Positions 30,098 through 38,965 of a stretch of 64,000 nucleotides of DNA are shown one piece after another (the first letter of the stretch is position 1; each line of letters opens with the position of its first letter). The stretch lies in the NCBI RefSeq assembly GCF_001854885.1, contig NZ_MDDV01000005.1, forward strand, positions 1-64,000, written 5' to 3'. The position numbers were made by a program, and so were the translations under genes. This DNA is from Ensifer sp. LCM 4579 (GTDB taxonomy: Bacteria; Pseudomonadota; Alphaproteobacteria; Rhizobiales; Rhizobiaceae). The notes under the pieces were generated by a model. It saw only the letters and a list, made by a program, of their open reading frames with translations. It had not been told where the DNA came from and made no database searches.

Positions 30098-30607
30098 AGC
30101 GCTTCGAAGGCGGGGTCGATTTCGTAATAGGGGTCCGGCACGTCCTCGCGCCGGCCGAGCGTGTAGTCCATGAAAAGATGCACCTTGGGCGCTGACGGAG
30201 CGAGGCCGCTGACGGTGCGAACGTTGTGTCCATCCATGCCGGGGATCAGGTCGATTCTGTCGAAATCGGCGACGCGCAATTGGCGTCCGCGCATGTTACG
30301 GATGTCCATGCCATGGGCGTCGGCGACCGCAATGGAGCGCCTGTCGGGCGGATCGCCCACATGCCAGGCACCAGTCCCGGCGGAATCGACGGTGATCGCG
30401 GCATCACGTCCTGCCCGCATCGCGACTGCATGTCTCCTTTAATCGACCTCGATTAAAGGACAAAGACATGCAGCAATTCAAAGTGCTACAGCGACCTTTG
30501 CGCGTCTAACAAGACGCGCGGCGCTGTAGGTGACGCATGATGCCTTCTGCAAGAGGCGACCGGCAGATATTGCCGAGACAAACGAAAAGGATTTTCGTGT
30601 CATTCAT
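30037..30607 (-). pseudogene. Low-molecular-weight protein tyrosine phosphatase, split by a repeat
   Basis: The 5' part (30607-30530) encodes MNDTKILFVCLGNICRSP...GIMRH, including the catalytic P-loop CLGNICRS (Cx5RS). The 3' part (30426-30037) encodes VAMRAGRD, VDSAGTGAWHVGDPPDRRS and the general-acid loop MDYTLGRREDVPDPYYE. Between them lies the 103-bp mosaic element, which brings an in-frame TAG shortly after MRH and a TAA before VAM. Deleting exactly 30427-30529 restores one 155-aa frame of normal family length. As it stands only a ~34-residue N-terminal peptide, or a P-loop-less fragment from ATG 30420, could be made, so the gene is probably inactive. Confidence 0.9.
30427..30529 (+). 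repeat. Mosaic palindromic repeat, A+C type, inside the phosphatase gene
   Basis: TGCATGTCTCC...GCGCTGTAG, 103 bp, near-identical to 2062-2164 and 32509-32612. The flanking phosphatase codons join perfectly when it is removed, so its ends are defined to the base. No target duplication is left over. Confidence 0.92.
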
Positions 30608-30690
30608 CGTCTTCACTTGTCATAATCGATGTCGCCGCGGCCGAAATGCAAAAGCTCAGGCGAACATTCCCGGTCGCGGTGTCGTTGATA

Positions 30691-30787
30691 GCGCATCGGC
30701 GCGATAATCGGAACCGATTTTCGGAGCTAAGGCGCAGCTTCAAAGAACCGCGGCGGCCTTTGCGCGTGAAATGACGCGGCGCCGTAG
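30691..30787 (+). repeat. Mosaic palindromic repeat, B+C type
   Basis: GCGCATCGGCGCGATAATCGGAACCGATTTTCGGAGC followed by CCTTTGCGCGTGAAATGACGCGGCGCCGTAG. It lies just upstream of phhB, within 30 nt of its start, so it probably sits in the phhB leader or promoter. Confidence 0.8.
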
Positions 30788-30815
30788 AGCATAGAACGGT
30801 GCAAGGAGGAACAGA

Positions 30816-31133
30816 ATGCGGCCGGAAAAACTGGATGCGGCGGCTATCGCCGAACACCTGCACAAGATGGAGGGCTGGGTCCTGGCCGAGGACGGCGCCT
30901 CGATCTGGAAGGCGTTCCGCTTCAAGACCTTTGCCGAGGCCTTCAGCTTCATGACGCAATGCGCTCTCGCGGCGGAAAAGCTTGATCACCATCCCGAGTG
31001 GTTCAATGTCTACAACAAGGTCGATGTCACGCTGTCGACGCATGACGTGGGCGGACTGACGGAACTCGACTTCAAACTGGCGACGAGAATGGACAAGGCC
31101 GCCGACGGGCGCATGCCCGATCATTTGAAATAA
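30816..31133 (+). CDS. phhB: Pterin-4a-carbinolamine dehydratase
   Basis: 105-aa PCD/DCoH protein that dehydrates 4a-hydroxytetrahydropterin to recycle the cofactor of aromatic amino-acid hydroxylases. The active-site block is [23 protein letters not shown] with its histidines, preceded by [20 protein letters not shown]. An AGGAGGA-type ribosome-binding site lies about 10 nt before ATG. No phenylalanine hydroxylase is in the window. Confidence 0.93.
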   Translation: MRPEKLDAAAIAEHLHKMEGWVLAEDGASIWKAFRFKTFAEAFSFMTQCALAAEKLDHHPEWFNVYNKVDVTLSTHDVGGLTELDFKLATRMDKAADGRMPDHLK

Positions 31134-31199
31134 CGCCTGCCCTTCCCATATGATTGCGATACAAGCGCGACGGCTCCTGATCGAAGCGGAACGGATGCG

Positions 31200-31577
31200 A
31201 TGGATGATATAAAAATCGGAGAAATTCTCCTGCCCGGCGAGGAATCCGAGCAGGAGCGCCGGGAGCGCCGTGTGCGCAGCGGCTTCTGGCCGACCTTTCG
31301 CCGCGCCGTGCGCCAGATTCCGTTCAGCCGCGATCTCGTCGCCGCCTATTTCTGTGCGGTGGATCCAAAGACACCGACGCGGACAAGGGGCATACTGCTC
31401 GCGGCGCTTGCCTATTTCGTCCTGCCGCTCGACTTCATTCCCGACATGCTGGCCGGCATCGGCTTTTCCGACGACATCGCCGTGCTGACCGCCGCCATTG
31501 CGGCCGTCAGCGGTCAGATCAAGGAACGGCACTACCAGAAGGCCGACGAGGCGATGCGCGACCGGCCGAACGAGTGA
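31200..31577 (+). CDS. DUF1232 (YkvA-like) membrane protein
   Basis: 125-aa protein whose DUF1232 core is GILLAALAYFVLPLDFIPD and GFSDDIAVLTAAIAAVSG, predicted to enter the membrane. The N-terminal third is charged. Function is not established for the family. It follows phhB by 66 nt on the same strand and may share its transcript. Confidence 0.88.
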   Translation: MDDIKIGEILLPGEESEQERRERRVRSGFWPTFRRAVRQIPFSRDLVAAYFCAVDPKTPTRTRGILLAALAYFVLPLDFIPDMLAGIGFSDDIAVLTAAIAAVSGQIKERHYQKADEAMRDRPNE

Positions 31578-31945
31578 TCGTAACTTCCGACGACGCGTTG
31601 CCGTATTTCCGCCAGCAAAGACAAACTCTCGCCCGATTCTTTGTGGCATAGAGTTCCGGAACGCATCGGCCGCGCGCCAAGGCGGCGGATCGTGGTTGGA
31701 TTTGATACAGGGTACCGGCCGGCAAAGCCTTGTGGTAAAGCTTTCGACGGGCGTTCCCGCAAGAATGGGGATTGGGTCCAGCGAGGCTTTCCCAGGTCCG
31801 TTCGGGAGGGGCGAGATGCAGCGATTTCGACGATCGTTGACGATTTGGTAACCTGAATTAAGTCAAAATAAATTCAAATCGTGACTGAGCGTGGCCCGTG
31901 TAAGCCTGTTGCGGGTATCGCGACCAAGAAAATCGGCAGGAACTC
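31578..31945. other. Intergenic stretch without gene
   Basis: 368 nt between the DUF1232 and IalB-like genes. The last ~100 nt are AT-rich (GAATTAAGTCAAAATAAATTC) and presumably carry the ialB-like promoter. No convincing ORF, RNA gene or repeat was seen. Confidence 0.5.
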
Positions 31946-32449
31946 ATGTTTGTAAGAAAGATCGCAACTGCAATCGCATTCGTCATGGCTGCAGCCGGCG
32001 TCGCTTCTGCGCAATCGCCGACGCGAATTCAGCAATTCAATGCCTGGGGTGCCTATTCCTATCAGTCGGGCAACGGCAAGGTTTGCTATGTTCTCTCCGT
32101 GCCGAAGGAAAAGAGCCCGGCCGGCGTCGATCATGGCGACATCTTCTTTCTCGTCTCGCAGCGGCCGGGCCAGAACATCAGCTACGAGCCGCAGGCCATG
32201 ATGGGTTACCCGCTGCAGGACAATTCGAAGGTCAACGTCGTTATCGACGGGCGGACTTTCGTCCTGTTCACCAAGGGCAACTCCGCCTGGGTGGAGAACG
32301 CCGCCGAGGAGCCGGCAATGGTCGCCGCCATGAAGTCCGGCAAGGCCATGTCCGTCAGCGCCAAATCGCGCCGTGGCACCGAGACCTCCTACTCCTATTC
32401 GCTTTCCGGCATCTCTGCCGCCTTGAAGCAGATCGAGGCCTGCAAGTAA
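31946..32449 (+). CDS. Invasion-associated locus B (IalB) family exported protein
   Basis: 167-aa periplasmic protein with a clear signal peptide (MFVRKIATAIAFVMAAAGVA, cleavage after ASA). The IalB-type domain follows: WGAYSY..GKVCYVLSVPKEK, FFLVSQRPGQN and FVLFTKGNSAWVENA. The family is named from Bartonella, where IalB is needed for erythrocyte invasion; in rhizobia the role is unknown. It is followed by a strong terminator, so it is a single transcription unit. Confidence 0.87.
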   Translation: MFVRKIATAIAFVMAAAGVASAQSPTRIQQFNAWGAYSYQSGNGKVCYVLSVPKEKSPAGVDHGDIFFLVSQRPGQNISYEPQAMMGYPLQDNSKVNVVIDGRTFVLFTKGNSAWVENAAEEPAMVAAMKSGKAMSVSAKSRRGTETSYSYSLSGISAALKQIEACK

Positions 32450-32475
32450 GAAGCAAGTCAGATTTGTCATTGACG

Positions 32476-32504
32476 AAGGCCCGGTGGATTGCCGGGCCTT
32501 TTTG
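32476..32504 (+). terminator. Rho-independent terminator after the IalB-like gene
   Basis: AAGGCCCGG / CCGGGCCTT stem with a short loop and TTTTTG tail, 27 nt after the stop codon. Confidence 0.88.
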
Positions 32505-32508
32505 CATC

Positions 32509-32612
32509 TGCATGTCTCCTTTAATCGACCTCGATTCAAGGACAAAGACATGCAGCAATTCCAAAGTGCTACAGCGACCTTTGCGCGTCTAATAAGACGC
32601 GCGGCGCTGTAG
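32509..32612 (+). repeat. Mosaic palindromic repeat, A+C type
   Basis: TGCATGTCTCC...GCGCTGTAG, 104 bp, differing from the copy in the phosphatase gene by a few bases including one extra C. It directly follows the terminator of the IalB-like gene. Confidence 0.88.
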
Positions 32613-32639
32613 TGCGCCAGGCATGGCACGTGGCGTCGT

Positions 32640-32706
32640 CACTGGCGCTGCAAGCCTTGGAATCGGCACATCGAGCCTTCCGAAAATCGGTTCTCGGGCC
32701 GGTGCG
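32640..32706 (-). repeat. Mosaic repeat, B-type remnant
   Basis: GGCACATCGAGCCTTCCGAAAATCGGTTCTCGGGCCGGTGCG contains the B-type palindrome (CCGAAAATCGG) in inverted orientation, ending 3 nt before the stop of the M48 protease gene. The C part is not recognisable. Confidence 0.55.
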
Positions 32707-32708
32707 TT

Positions 32709-34220
32709 TCACTCGGAGATGATCTTCACCTTGTCGCCCGGCTTGACGGTGGAGGTGACCTGCATCGCATTGATCAGCCGGAAAAGATCGAGCTTCCGGT
32801 CGGTGCCCATCATGCGCGAGGCCAATGTGGCGATGGTCTCGCCCGGCTTCACGGTCACCACACGGATGCGCAGCGGCTTTAGCGACTTAATCTCTTCCGG
32901 CGCCATCCGACGGAAGGAGTTGCGCAACTGGCTCGCGGTGGCTTCGAGCGCGGCCGAGCCCTTCGGTACGGCCGTGAGGAAGCGGTAGATACGATCGTCG
33001 ATCCGGATCACCGTGACGTCGAAGTCCCAGCGATCGGCGGAGGCATAAGCGGTCGCCGCCTCCAGACCGTTGAGCATGACGGGTTTGATCGTATCGGGCT
33101 GCAGACCGGTGACCCAGCCGCTGGCCAGGTAATCCGTCAGGCTGCGTCGGGCCGTGTCGGCGACACCGTCAAAGCGGATTGCGACGTCCCCCGGCCCCGT
33201 CGCGAGCACGGCCTCGGCCTTGTTGTCGATCTGGAAGCCTGCCGGAACGTCGAAACGGATGCCGAGCTTTCCGTGCAGGAAGGTCTGCCCGCGCACGTAT
33301 CCCTCCTGCGGGCTGTCGCCATAGAGCAGTCCGTCGATGCCGGCGAGATAATAGTCGCGTCCGCGATCGCCGCTCGTCCCTTCCGGGCCGAAGGCGCGCG
33401 CGTGGCGGCGCGCGAGCTCGACGCGTTGCGGCGCATTCGGGTGGCTCGAGAGGAAATCGAGGCTCTGGTCCGATTCGGGATCGACGGCTGTAAAGCGGGC
33501 ATAGGCGGCCATGGAATCGAGGAAGCGCGCCGCCGCATAAGGATCATAGCCGGCTTCGCCCAGCATGCGTACGCCGATCACGTCCGCCTGCAGTTCCTGG
33601 TTGCGCGAGAAGGCGGCGAGCCTGAGCTTGCCGCGGGCGAGCGCCTGCTTGCCGGCGAGATTGGAGGAGAGCACTTCGGCCACCACGCGGCTGGCAATCA
33701 CCTCGGCTTCCTCCCGCTGCTGGCGCTGGATGCCGTGATTGGCGGTGACATGCGCCATTTCGTGCGACAGCACGGCTGCGACTTCGGAGGCGTCGTCGGC
33801 AAGCGCCAGCAGGCCGCGCGTCACGTAGAGATAGCCGCCGGGAAGCGCAAAGGCGTTGATCGCCGGAGAATTGAGGATGGTGATGCGATAGGACTGTTGC
33901 GGGTTTTCGGAGACCGCCGTCAGCGCGCCGGTGATGCGGGCGACCAGTCGCTCCGTCTTCGCGTCGCGATATTCGCCGCCGTAGCTCGCAACGATGCGCG
34001 GATGTTCGCGCGCGCCGAGCTGGGCACGCGGATCGTTCTTCTGCACTTCCTCGACGATCTGCGGATTGGAGGAGGGCGAGACGGTCGGCTCATAGGTCTG
34101 CTCGATCAGCGACTGGCAGGCGGAGAGCAGCGCGGCACTGGATACTACAACCAGGGATCGCGTCGCCTTGCCTCCGCGCCACGTCGGAAACCAGTCGTTT
34201 GTGACTGTCTGCCTTGCCAT
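32709..34220 (-). CDS. M48 family metalloprotease lipoprotein with C-terminal LysM-like domain
   Basis: 503-aa zinc protease of the BepA/LoiP type. The zinc site HEMAHVTANH is at residues 153-162, with the downstream ligand Glu in NQELQADVIGVRML. A lipobox LLSAC (Cys35) suggests export as a lipoprotein. The middle and C-terminus add a domain that ends in a LysM-like module (VKPGETIATLASRMMG...VKPGDKVKIISE), consistent with peptidoglycan contact. It is probably in outer-membrane protein quality control, inferred from the family. Confidence 0.9.
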   Translation of the reverse strand: MARQTVTNDWFPTWRGGKATRSLVVVSSAALLSACQSLIEQTYEPTVSPSSNPQIVEEVQKNDPRAQLGAREHPRIVASYGGEYRDAKTERLVARITGALTAVSENPQQSYRITILNSPAINAFALPGGYLYVTRGLLALADDASEVAAVLSHEMAHVTANHGIQRQQREEAEVIASRVVAEVLSSNLAGKQALARGKLRLAAFSRNQELQADVIGVRMLGEAGYDPYAAARFLDSMAAYARFTAVDPESDQSLDFLSSHPNAPQRVELARRHARAFGPEGTSGDRGRDYYLAGIDGLLYGDSPQEGYVRGQTFLHGKLGIRFDVPAGFQIDNKAEAVLATGPGDVAIRFDGVADTARRSLTDYLASGWVTGLQPDTIKPVMLNGLEAATAYASADRWDFDVTVIRIDDRIYRFLTAVPKGSAALEATASQLRNSFRRMAPEEIKSLKPLRIRVVTVKPGETIATLASRMMGTDRKLDLFRLINAMQVTSTVKPGDKVKIISE

Positions 34221-34523
34221 GCCTCAGCCCAATCTCAGCCGCCGAAGTCGCCCGGGCTCTCGGTCCCATCCACCGTCAGCGATGAAAAATCCTACTTTTT
34301 CAGCCGGTTAGGATTCCCCGGCATAGGGTTTCGTCAGCTACGATCCCTGCTCTATCGATTTAAGCGCCGTCTGCCTAGCCGATCCCGATAGAAATAGTTG
34401 CCCCGTGGTATCGCAGCAACGGATGCGCGAGTAACGCGTACATCCGGCCGGGTGTTCCGCCCGTCGCACAGCCCGGCGGTCAAATTGTGGCGAAGGGCGA
34501 ATTAAATTTCACCGTGCTAAATT
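34221..34523. other. Intergenic stretch without gene
   Basis: 303 nt between the M48 protease start and the thiQ stop (both minus strand). I see no ORF with coding character, no mosaic repeat and no clear terminator for thiBPQ. The protease promoter should be in its left part. Confidence 0.45.
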
Positions 34524-35246
34524 TCATCGTCCTGTTTCTTGCCCGAGAAAGCGGTTGATCGCCGTGAGGTCGCGCCGCTCCAGAAAGCGGTCGATCGGAT
34601 CGTGGGCGACGATACGTCCCTGATCGAGGAAAAGCACGCTGTCGGAGAACAGCCTCACGTCATCGGGATGATGCGTGATCATCAGGATGGTGTTGCCCTC
34701 CTCCTGATGGAGATCGGCAAGCAGGTCACGCATTTCCGCGCGCATGCCGGGGTCGAGCGCAGCGAAGGGCTCGTCGAGCAGAAGCAGCGGCCGGTGGCGC
34801 ACCAGCGCGCGGGCAAGCGCCACCCTCTGGCGTTCGCCGCCGGAAAGCGTCGGCGGCAATCGTTTGCCGAAGCCGGCAAGGCCGACCCGGTCGAGCGCCT
34901 CTTCGATCCTCTCGCGATCGCCGTTACGCAGGCGAAGCGACGGGCTGATGCCGAAACCGACATTGGCGGCGACATCGAGGTGCGCGAAGAGGTTGTTATC
35001 CTGAAAGATGACCGAGACGGGCCGGTCGGCCGGCGGGCGCCCGGCCATTTCGTCGCCGAAGATGCGGACCTCGCCTTGGTCCGGCTCCTCGAAGCCGGCG
35101 ATGACGTTGAGGAGCGTCGACTTTCCCGAGCCGGAGGCGCCGGCGACGGCGACGATCTCTCCCGCCGGAACGGTGCAGTCGAACTTGAGCACCGTCGTTT
35201 CGAAACGCACTTTTACGTCCCTGAGGATAACCGCTGCGGCAGTCAT
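34524..35246 (-). CDS. thiQ: Thiamine ABC transporter ATP-binding protein
   Basis: 240-aa ABC ATPase of the ThiBPQ importer for thiamine and its phosphates. It has Walker A GASGSGKSTLLNVIAG, Q-loop VIFQDNNLFAHLDVAANV, signature TLSGGERQRVALARAL, Walker B LLLLDEPFAALDPG and H-loop ITHHPDD. ATG 35246 overlaps the thiP stop by 4 nt. It is the third gene under the TPP riboswitch. Confidence 0.93.
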   Translation of the reverse strand: MTAAAVILRDVKVRFETTVLKFDCTVPAGEIVAVAGASGSGKSTLLNVIAGFEEPDQGEVRIFGDEMAGRPPADRPVSVIFQDNNLFAHLDVAANVGFGISPSLRLRNGDRERIEEALDRVGLAGFGKRLPPTLSGGERQRVALARALVRHRPLLLLDEPFAALDPGMRAEMRDLLADLHQEEGNTILMITHHPDDVRLFSDSVLFLDQGRIVAHDPIDRFLERRDLTAINRFLGQETGR

Positions 35247-36895
35247 GTCCCCGAACCTCGCGTTCTGTCGTCTCCCGCCGTGCCGAGCACGGTGAAGATC
35301 AGGCACAGGATGCCGAGCAACAGAGCAAGCCCCGCCGCGTCGGCGGTGCGGTAGCTGCCCATGCGGCTATAGAGCAGCCAGGGCAGGGTAGCGAGGTCCT
35401 GTGAGCCGAAAAGCGCAATCGCGCCAAGGTCTCCGAGCGACAGGGCGAGGGCAAAGGAAAAGGCCGTGAAGAAAGCCTTTCGCAGCGGTGGCCAATCGAT
35501 CCATCGCAGGCGATGGAAGCCACCTATGCCGAGGCTTGCGGCAAGCCGCTCGGTTCGCGCCGCATGGGTGACCATGGCGGGGGCGAGCACACGATGCACG
35601 AATGGCAGCGCCATCAGCGCATTGATGGCGATAACGATCAAAGGGGCGAAGCGGGCGACGTCGCCGAAGGGGCGAAGCAGCAGGAACCACCCGGCGCCGA
35701 GCACGATCGGCGGGGCGAGCAGGATAAAGGACATGCTGGCGCCGATGGTACCGGCAAAGAACCGCGCCGGCATGCCGTGGCGCCGCCTTGAAAGCACCAG
35801 CCGCTGGGTGCGAATCATCAGGGCGGCGATGGCGACGGCGATCGCCGCCGAAGGCAGCGCGATCGCGGCGCTCGTCAGCAGTGCCCGGTGAACGGCATGT
35901 TCGGAAAGCAGCCGTGCCAGATCCGCCTGCAAGCCGGATGCCGCGATGGCGGCGAAGGGCGTGCCGACGAAAATCAGCGCAAGGGTTAGCCAGATCCGGT
36001 CGGCAAGGCGCGCAAGGCCTTGGCAGCCGTCGAAGCGGCGGATCGCCCTGCCGCTGGTCTCGCCCTCCTCAGGCGGCGGCGCCACGAATTTGAGGAGGAG
36101 AAGCAGAAGGCCGGTCAGCACGACCTGGAGGCCGGACAGCGCGATCGCCCGCGGCGGGTCGAAATCGAAACGCAGCGCCTGATAGATCGCCACCTCGATG
36201 GTGCTCGCGGCGGGGCCGCCGCCAAGCGTCAGCACGAGCGTGAAGCTGGTGGCGCAGAGCATGAAGACGAGGCCGGCAATGCCCGGCAGCAGGCCACGGA
36301 TCACCGGCCATTCGATGAAGCGGAAGATCGCGAGTGAGCCCATGCCAAGATTGGCGGACGTGCGCCAGTATTCGGCCGGGATACGCTCGAGTCCGGCGAG
36401 CATCAGCCGCGCCGCGAGAGGCATATTGAAGAACACATGTGCCAGCAGGATGCCGAAAAGACCGTAGATGCTGATCGGCTCCGCCAATCCGGCGGCAACG
36501 AGCGCCTTGTTCAGAAAGCCCTGCCGGCCCCAGACCTCGATCAGGCCGAGCGCGGCGACGAGCGCAGGCAGCCCCAGCGGCAGCGCCATCAGCCGCAACA
36601 GCCAGATGCGGCCGGGAAAGGCGGCCTGCCGAGCAAGCGCGCGGGCGACGGGGATCGCGAAGAGGATCGACAGTCCGGTCGAGAGGCTTGCCTGCAGCAG
36701 CGTGAACCGGGTGACGCGCCAGACATAGGCGTCGAAAAGATCCTCGCGGCCACCGGTGCCGCCGTGCACGAGCAGAGCCGCAGCGGCGAGGCCGACGAAA
36801 AGCAGAATGCCGCCGAGGCCGAAGCCCCCGGCGGCAATCGTCATCCTGTTTTCGCTGGCAAACAATTCAGCTCTTGTTCCTTTGCAGGTTCTCAT
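35243..36895 (-). CDS. thiP: Thiamine ABC transporter permease
   Basis: Double-length inner-membrane permease (550 aa from ATG 36895, 533 aa from ATG 36844; neither start has a strong Shine-Dalgarno). Two related halves each carry a binding-protein-dependent permease domain with EAA-type loops (YWRTSANLGMGSLAIFRFIEWP and RTERLAASLGIGGFHRLRWIDWP). About twelve hydrophobic segments are present. It forms the channel for thiamine delivered by ThiB, lies 37 nt downstream of thiB and overlaps thiQ. Confidence 0.93.
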   Translation of the reverse strand: MRTCKGTRAELFASENRMTIAAGGFGLGGILLFVGLAAAALLVHGGTGGREDLFDAYVWRVTRFTLLQASLSTGLSILFAIPVARALARQAAFPGRIWLLRLMALPLGLPALVAALGLIEVWGRQGFLNKALVAAGLAEPISIYGLFGILLAHVFFNMPLAARLMLAGLERIPAEYWRTSANLGMGSLAIFRFIEWPVIRGLLPGIAGLVFMLCATSFTLVLTLGGGPAASTIEVAIYQALRFDFDPPRAIALSGLQVVLTGLLLLLLKFVAPPPEEGETSGRAIRRFDGCQGLARLADRIWLTLALIFVGTPFAAIAASGLQADLARLLSEHAVHRALLTSAAIALPSAAIAVAIAALMIRTQRLVLSRRRHGMPARFFAGTIGASMSFILLAPPIVLGAGWFLLLRPFGDVARFAPLIVIAINALMALPFVHRVLAPAMVTHAARTERLAASLGIGGFHRLRWIDWPPLRKAFFTAFSFALALSLGDLGAIALFGSQDLATLPWLLYSRMGSYRTADAAGLALLLGILCLIFTVLGTAGDDRTRGSGT

Positions 36896-36932
36896 CGCAT
36901 AGCCCGTGCGACTTTCCGGAACCTGCTTGGCC

Positions 36933-37961
36933 TCAGTTTCGGCTCATCGCCGCCAGCCACTCGTCGATCCAGGCCTTGCGGTTATCGGCGACCTCTTGCG
37001 GCGACATCAGGAACGTCTTTTCAGGCTGGACGAGCTTGCCGAATGCCTCTGGCAGGGGCCCCCTGGTTTCGCCGACCGGCAGCATCCAGTTGGTCGTCGG
37101 AATGATCGATTGGAATTCGGGTCCGGTCATGAAGGCGAGAAATTGCCGGGCAAGTTCCGGATCGTCCGCATTCTTCGTCCTGCCGGCCACTTCGATCTGG
37201 ATGTAATGGCCCTCGGCGAACGGCGCCGCCTGATAGCGGTCGGTGTTTTCGGCAACCATATGGTAGGCGGGCGAGGTGGTGTAGGAAAGCACCATCGGCG
37301 CCTCGCCCTTGGTGAAGAGTCCGTAGGCCTCCGACCAGCCGGGAGTGACCGTCAGAATACGATCCTTGAGCTTGGCCCAGGCTTCGCCCGCCTCGTCGCC
37401 ATAAACCGATTTCATCCAGAGCAGCAGGCCGAGGCCGGGCGTCGAGGTGCGCGGATCCTCGATGACGATCTTCTGCGACGGATCGCCTTCGACCAGTTCC
37501 TTCAGGCTCTTCGGCGGCTCCTTCAGCGCTTCCGTGTCATAAACCACGGCGAAGTGGCCGTAGTCATAGGGAATGAACACGTCGTCGGAAAAATCGCCGG
37601 GCACCTCGAGCCCCTTGGTGTCGAGGCCGTGCGGCGCGAAAAAGCCGGTGGCCTTGGCTTCGGCAACCAGATTGGTGTCGAGTCCGAGGACGATGTCGGC
37701 CTTCGTGGCTTCGCCCTCGAGCTTCAGCCGCGTCAGCAACTCGACGCCGTCGGCCACGCCGACATAGTCGACCTTGCAGCCGCAACTCTTCTCGAAAGCC
37801 TCGGCGACCTTGGCGCCCGGGCCCCAGTCGCTGATGAAGCTCTCATAGGTGTAGATCGTCAGCGTTTTTTCCGCGGCAAGGGCGCTTGCCGAAGAGGCGG
37901 CGAGGGCAAAGGCGGCGATCGCAACCCGGTTGACTATCTTGCTGTGGAATGAACTTGGCAT
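36933..37961 (-). CDS. thiB: Thiamine-binding periplasmic protein
   Basis: 342-aa solute-binding protein with a signal peptide ([20 protein letters not shown]). Family motifs are [49 protein letters not shown] and [17 protein letters not shown] 37961 has a GAGGTG nine bases upstream; the frame extends to 37994 but less plausibly. It is the first gene of thiBPQ, controlled by the TPP riboswitch located 63 nt upstream. Confidence 0.95.
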   Translation of the reverse strand: MPSSFHSKIVNRVAIAAFALAASSASALAAEKTLTIYTYESFISDWGPGAKVAEAFEKSCGCKVDYVGVADGVELLTRLKLEGEATKADIVLGLDTNLVAEAKATGFFAPHGLDTKGLEVPGDFSDDVFIPYDYGHFAVVYDTEALKEPPKSLKELVEGDPSQKIVIEDPRTSTPGLGLLLWMKSVYGDEAGEAWAKLKDRILTVTPGWSEAYGLFTKGEAPMVLSYTTSPAYHMVAENTDRYQAAPFAEGHYIQIEVAGRTKNADDPELARQFLAFMTGPEFQSIIPTTNWMLPVGETRGPLPEAFGKLVQPEKTFLMSPQEVADNRKAWIDEWLAAMSRN

Positions 37962-38023
37962 GTGGGCACCTCTTCCCTGTTGTTCTTGCTGCACGGGAAA
38001 AGGGCGTTCGGTCCGATCGCTTC

Positions 38024-38119
38024 TAATCCCTCCGCCGGTATGAGCCGGATCAGGTTCCGCGGGTTGGCGCGACGCCTCTCAGCCATCGTCCGAAAGCCGG
38101 TGGATGGCACCCCGTTAGA
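38024..38119 (-). promoter_or_regulatory. TPP riboswitch (THI element) upstream of thiBPQ
   Basis: On the minus strand the conserved elements are in order: ACGGGGTGCC, GGCTGAGAGG, AACCCGCGGAACCTGATC, CGGCTCATACCGGCGGAGGGA. These match the thiamine pyrophosphate aptamer (GGGGUGC...CUGAGA...ACCUGAUC..GG.UNAUACCRGCG.AGGGA). It should lower thiBPQ expression when TPP is abundant; whether by translation or termination is not clear from the sequence. Confidence 0.95.
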
Positions 38120-38170
38120 GCAGGCCAAGATTTAGCTTCGGGCGGCAGTCAACGCAAGCGCAGTTTTATG

Positions 38171-38268
38171 AGCGCCGCGCGTCCTTTCAGGCGTGCAAAG
38201 GCCGCTGCAACTCCTTGAATCTCCGCATCGAGCTTCTCGAATATCGGTCCGATTCTCGAGCCGATGCG
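38171..38268 (-). repeat. Mosaic palindromic repeat, B+C type
   Basis: Inverted copy: AGCGCCGCGCGTCCTTTCAGGCGTGCAAAGGCCGCTGCAA, then CGCATCGAGCTTCTCGAATATCGGTCCGATTCTCGAGCCGATGCG. It lies between the riboswitch and the acetyltransferase gene. Confidence 0.75.
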
Positions 38269-38391
38269 TCAGGGGCTTTCGCTTGGCACGCCGTCTGCGC
38301 TATCAAGATGCGGAGGCTATCCTCACATGTTCAACACGTCCCGGCGAAGTTTGTTCATGACGACCGGTCACAAGGCGCGGGGTATGGGTTG

Positions 38392-38886
38392 ATGCCAGAC
38401 ATGCTCGTTCGGCTCTATGCCCTGCCGGAGAGGCGCGCCGGCCGGCTCGGTCCCGACATCTCGATCCGGCGCGCCATGGCGCCCGAGCGCCGGACCGTCG
38501 TTGCCTGGGTGGGCGAGCATTTCGGCGCAGGCTGGGCGGGAGAGGCGGAAGCCGCCTTCTCCTCGACGCCGACACGCATCCATATCGCGCTCCATCGGGG
38601 CGCGCTCGTGGGATTCGCCTGCCACGACGTGACCGCGCTCGGTTTCTTCGGCCCTACCGGAGTGGATGGGACGATGCGCGGCCGGGGCATCGGCGAGGCG
38701 CTGCTTCTTGAAAGCCTGATCGCGATGCGTGCGGCCGGCTACGCCTATGCGATCATCGGCGGGGCCGGCCCGACCGAATTCTACACGCGTACCGTCGGTG
38801 CGGTGGAGATACCGGATTCGACGCCCGGCATCTATGCGGATCTGCTCCGGCCCGCCAACGGCGCGGAACCTGGGCCGCGCGAGTGA
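38392..38886 (+). CDS. GNAT family N-acetyltransferase
   Basis: 164-aa protein. The acetyl-CoA-binding region TGVDGTMRGRGIGEALLLESLIAM and the preceding GFACHDVTALGFFGP strand fit the GNAT fold, and a C-terminal YAYAIIGGAGPTEFYTRTVGA matches a subgroup in proteobacteria. ATG 38392 was chosen; ATG 38401 in the same frame is possible. The substrate is unknown. It lies upstream of the thiamine pyrophosphokinase gene by 79 nt. Confidence 0.82.
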   Translation: MPDMLVRLYALPERRAGRLGPDISIRRAMAPERRTVVAWVGEHFGAGWAGEAEAAFSSTPTRIHIALHRGALVGFACHDVTALGFFGPTGVDGTMRGRGIGEALLLESLIAMRAAGYAYAIIGGAGPTEFYTRTVGAVEIPDSTPGIYADLLRPANGAEPGPRE

Positions 38887-38965
38887 CGTTGGCGAAGAAA
38901 ACCGGACGCAAACGGCGGTGCCGGGCCTTTCCCTTCAGAGCCGCTTTGCGCTATGGGCTTCTGCC

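Noticed and set aside
32709-34220. Antisense 372-residue frame (33273-34391) as a separate gene
   Set aside because: It overlaps the M48 protease, whose HEMAH motif and lipobox are clear; the antisense frame has no recognisable feature.
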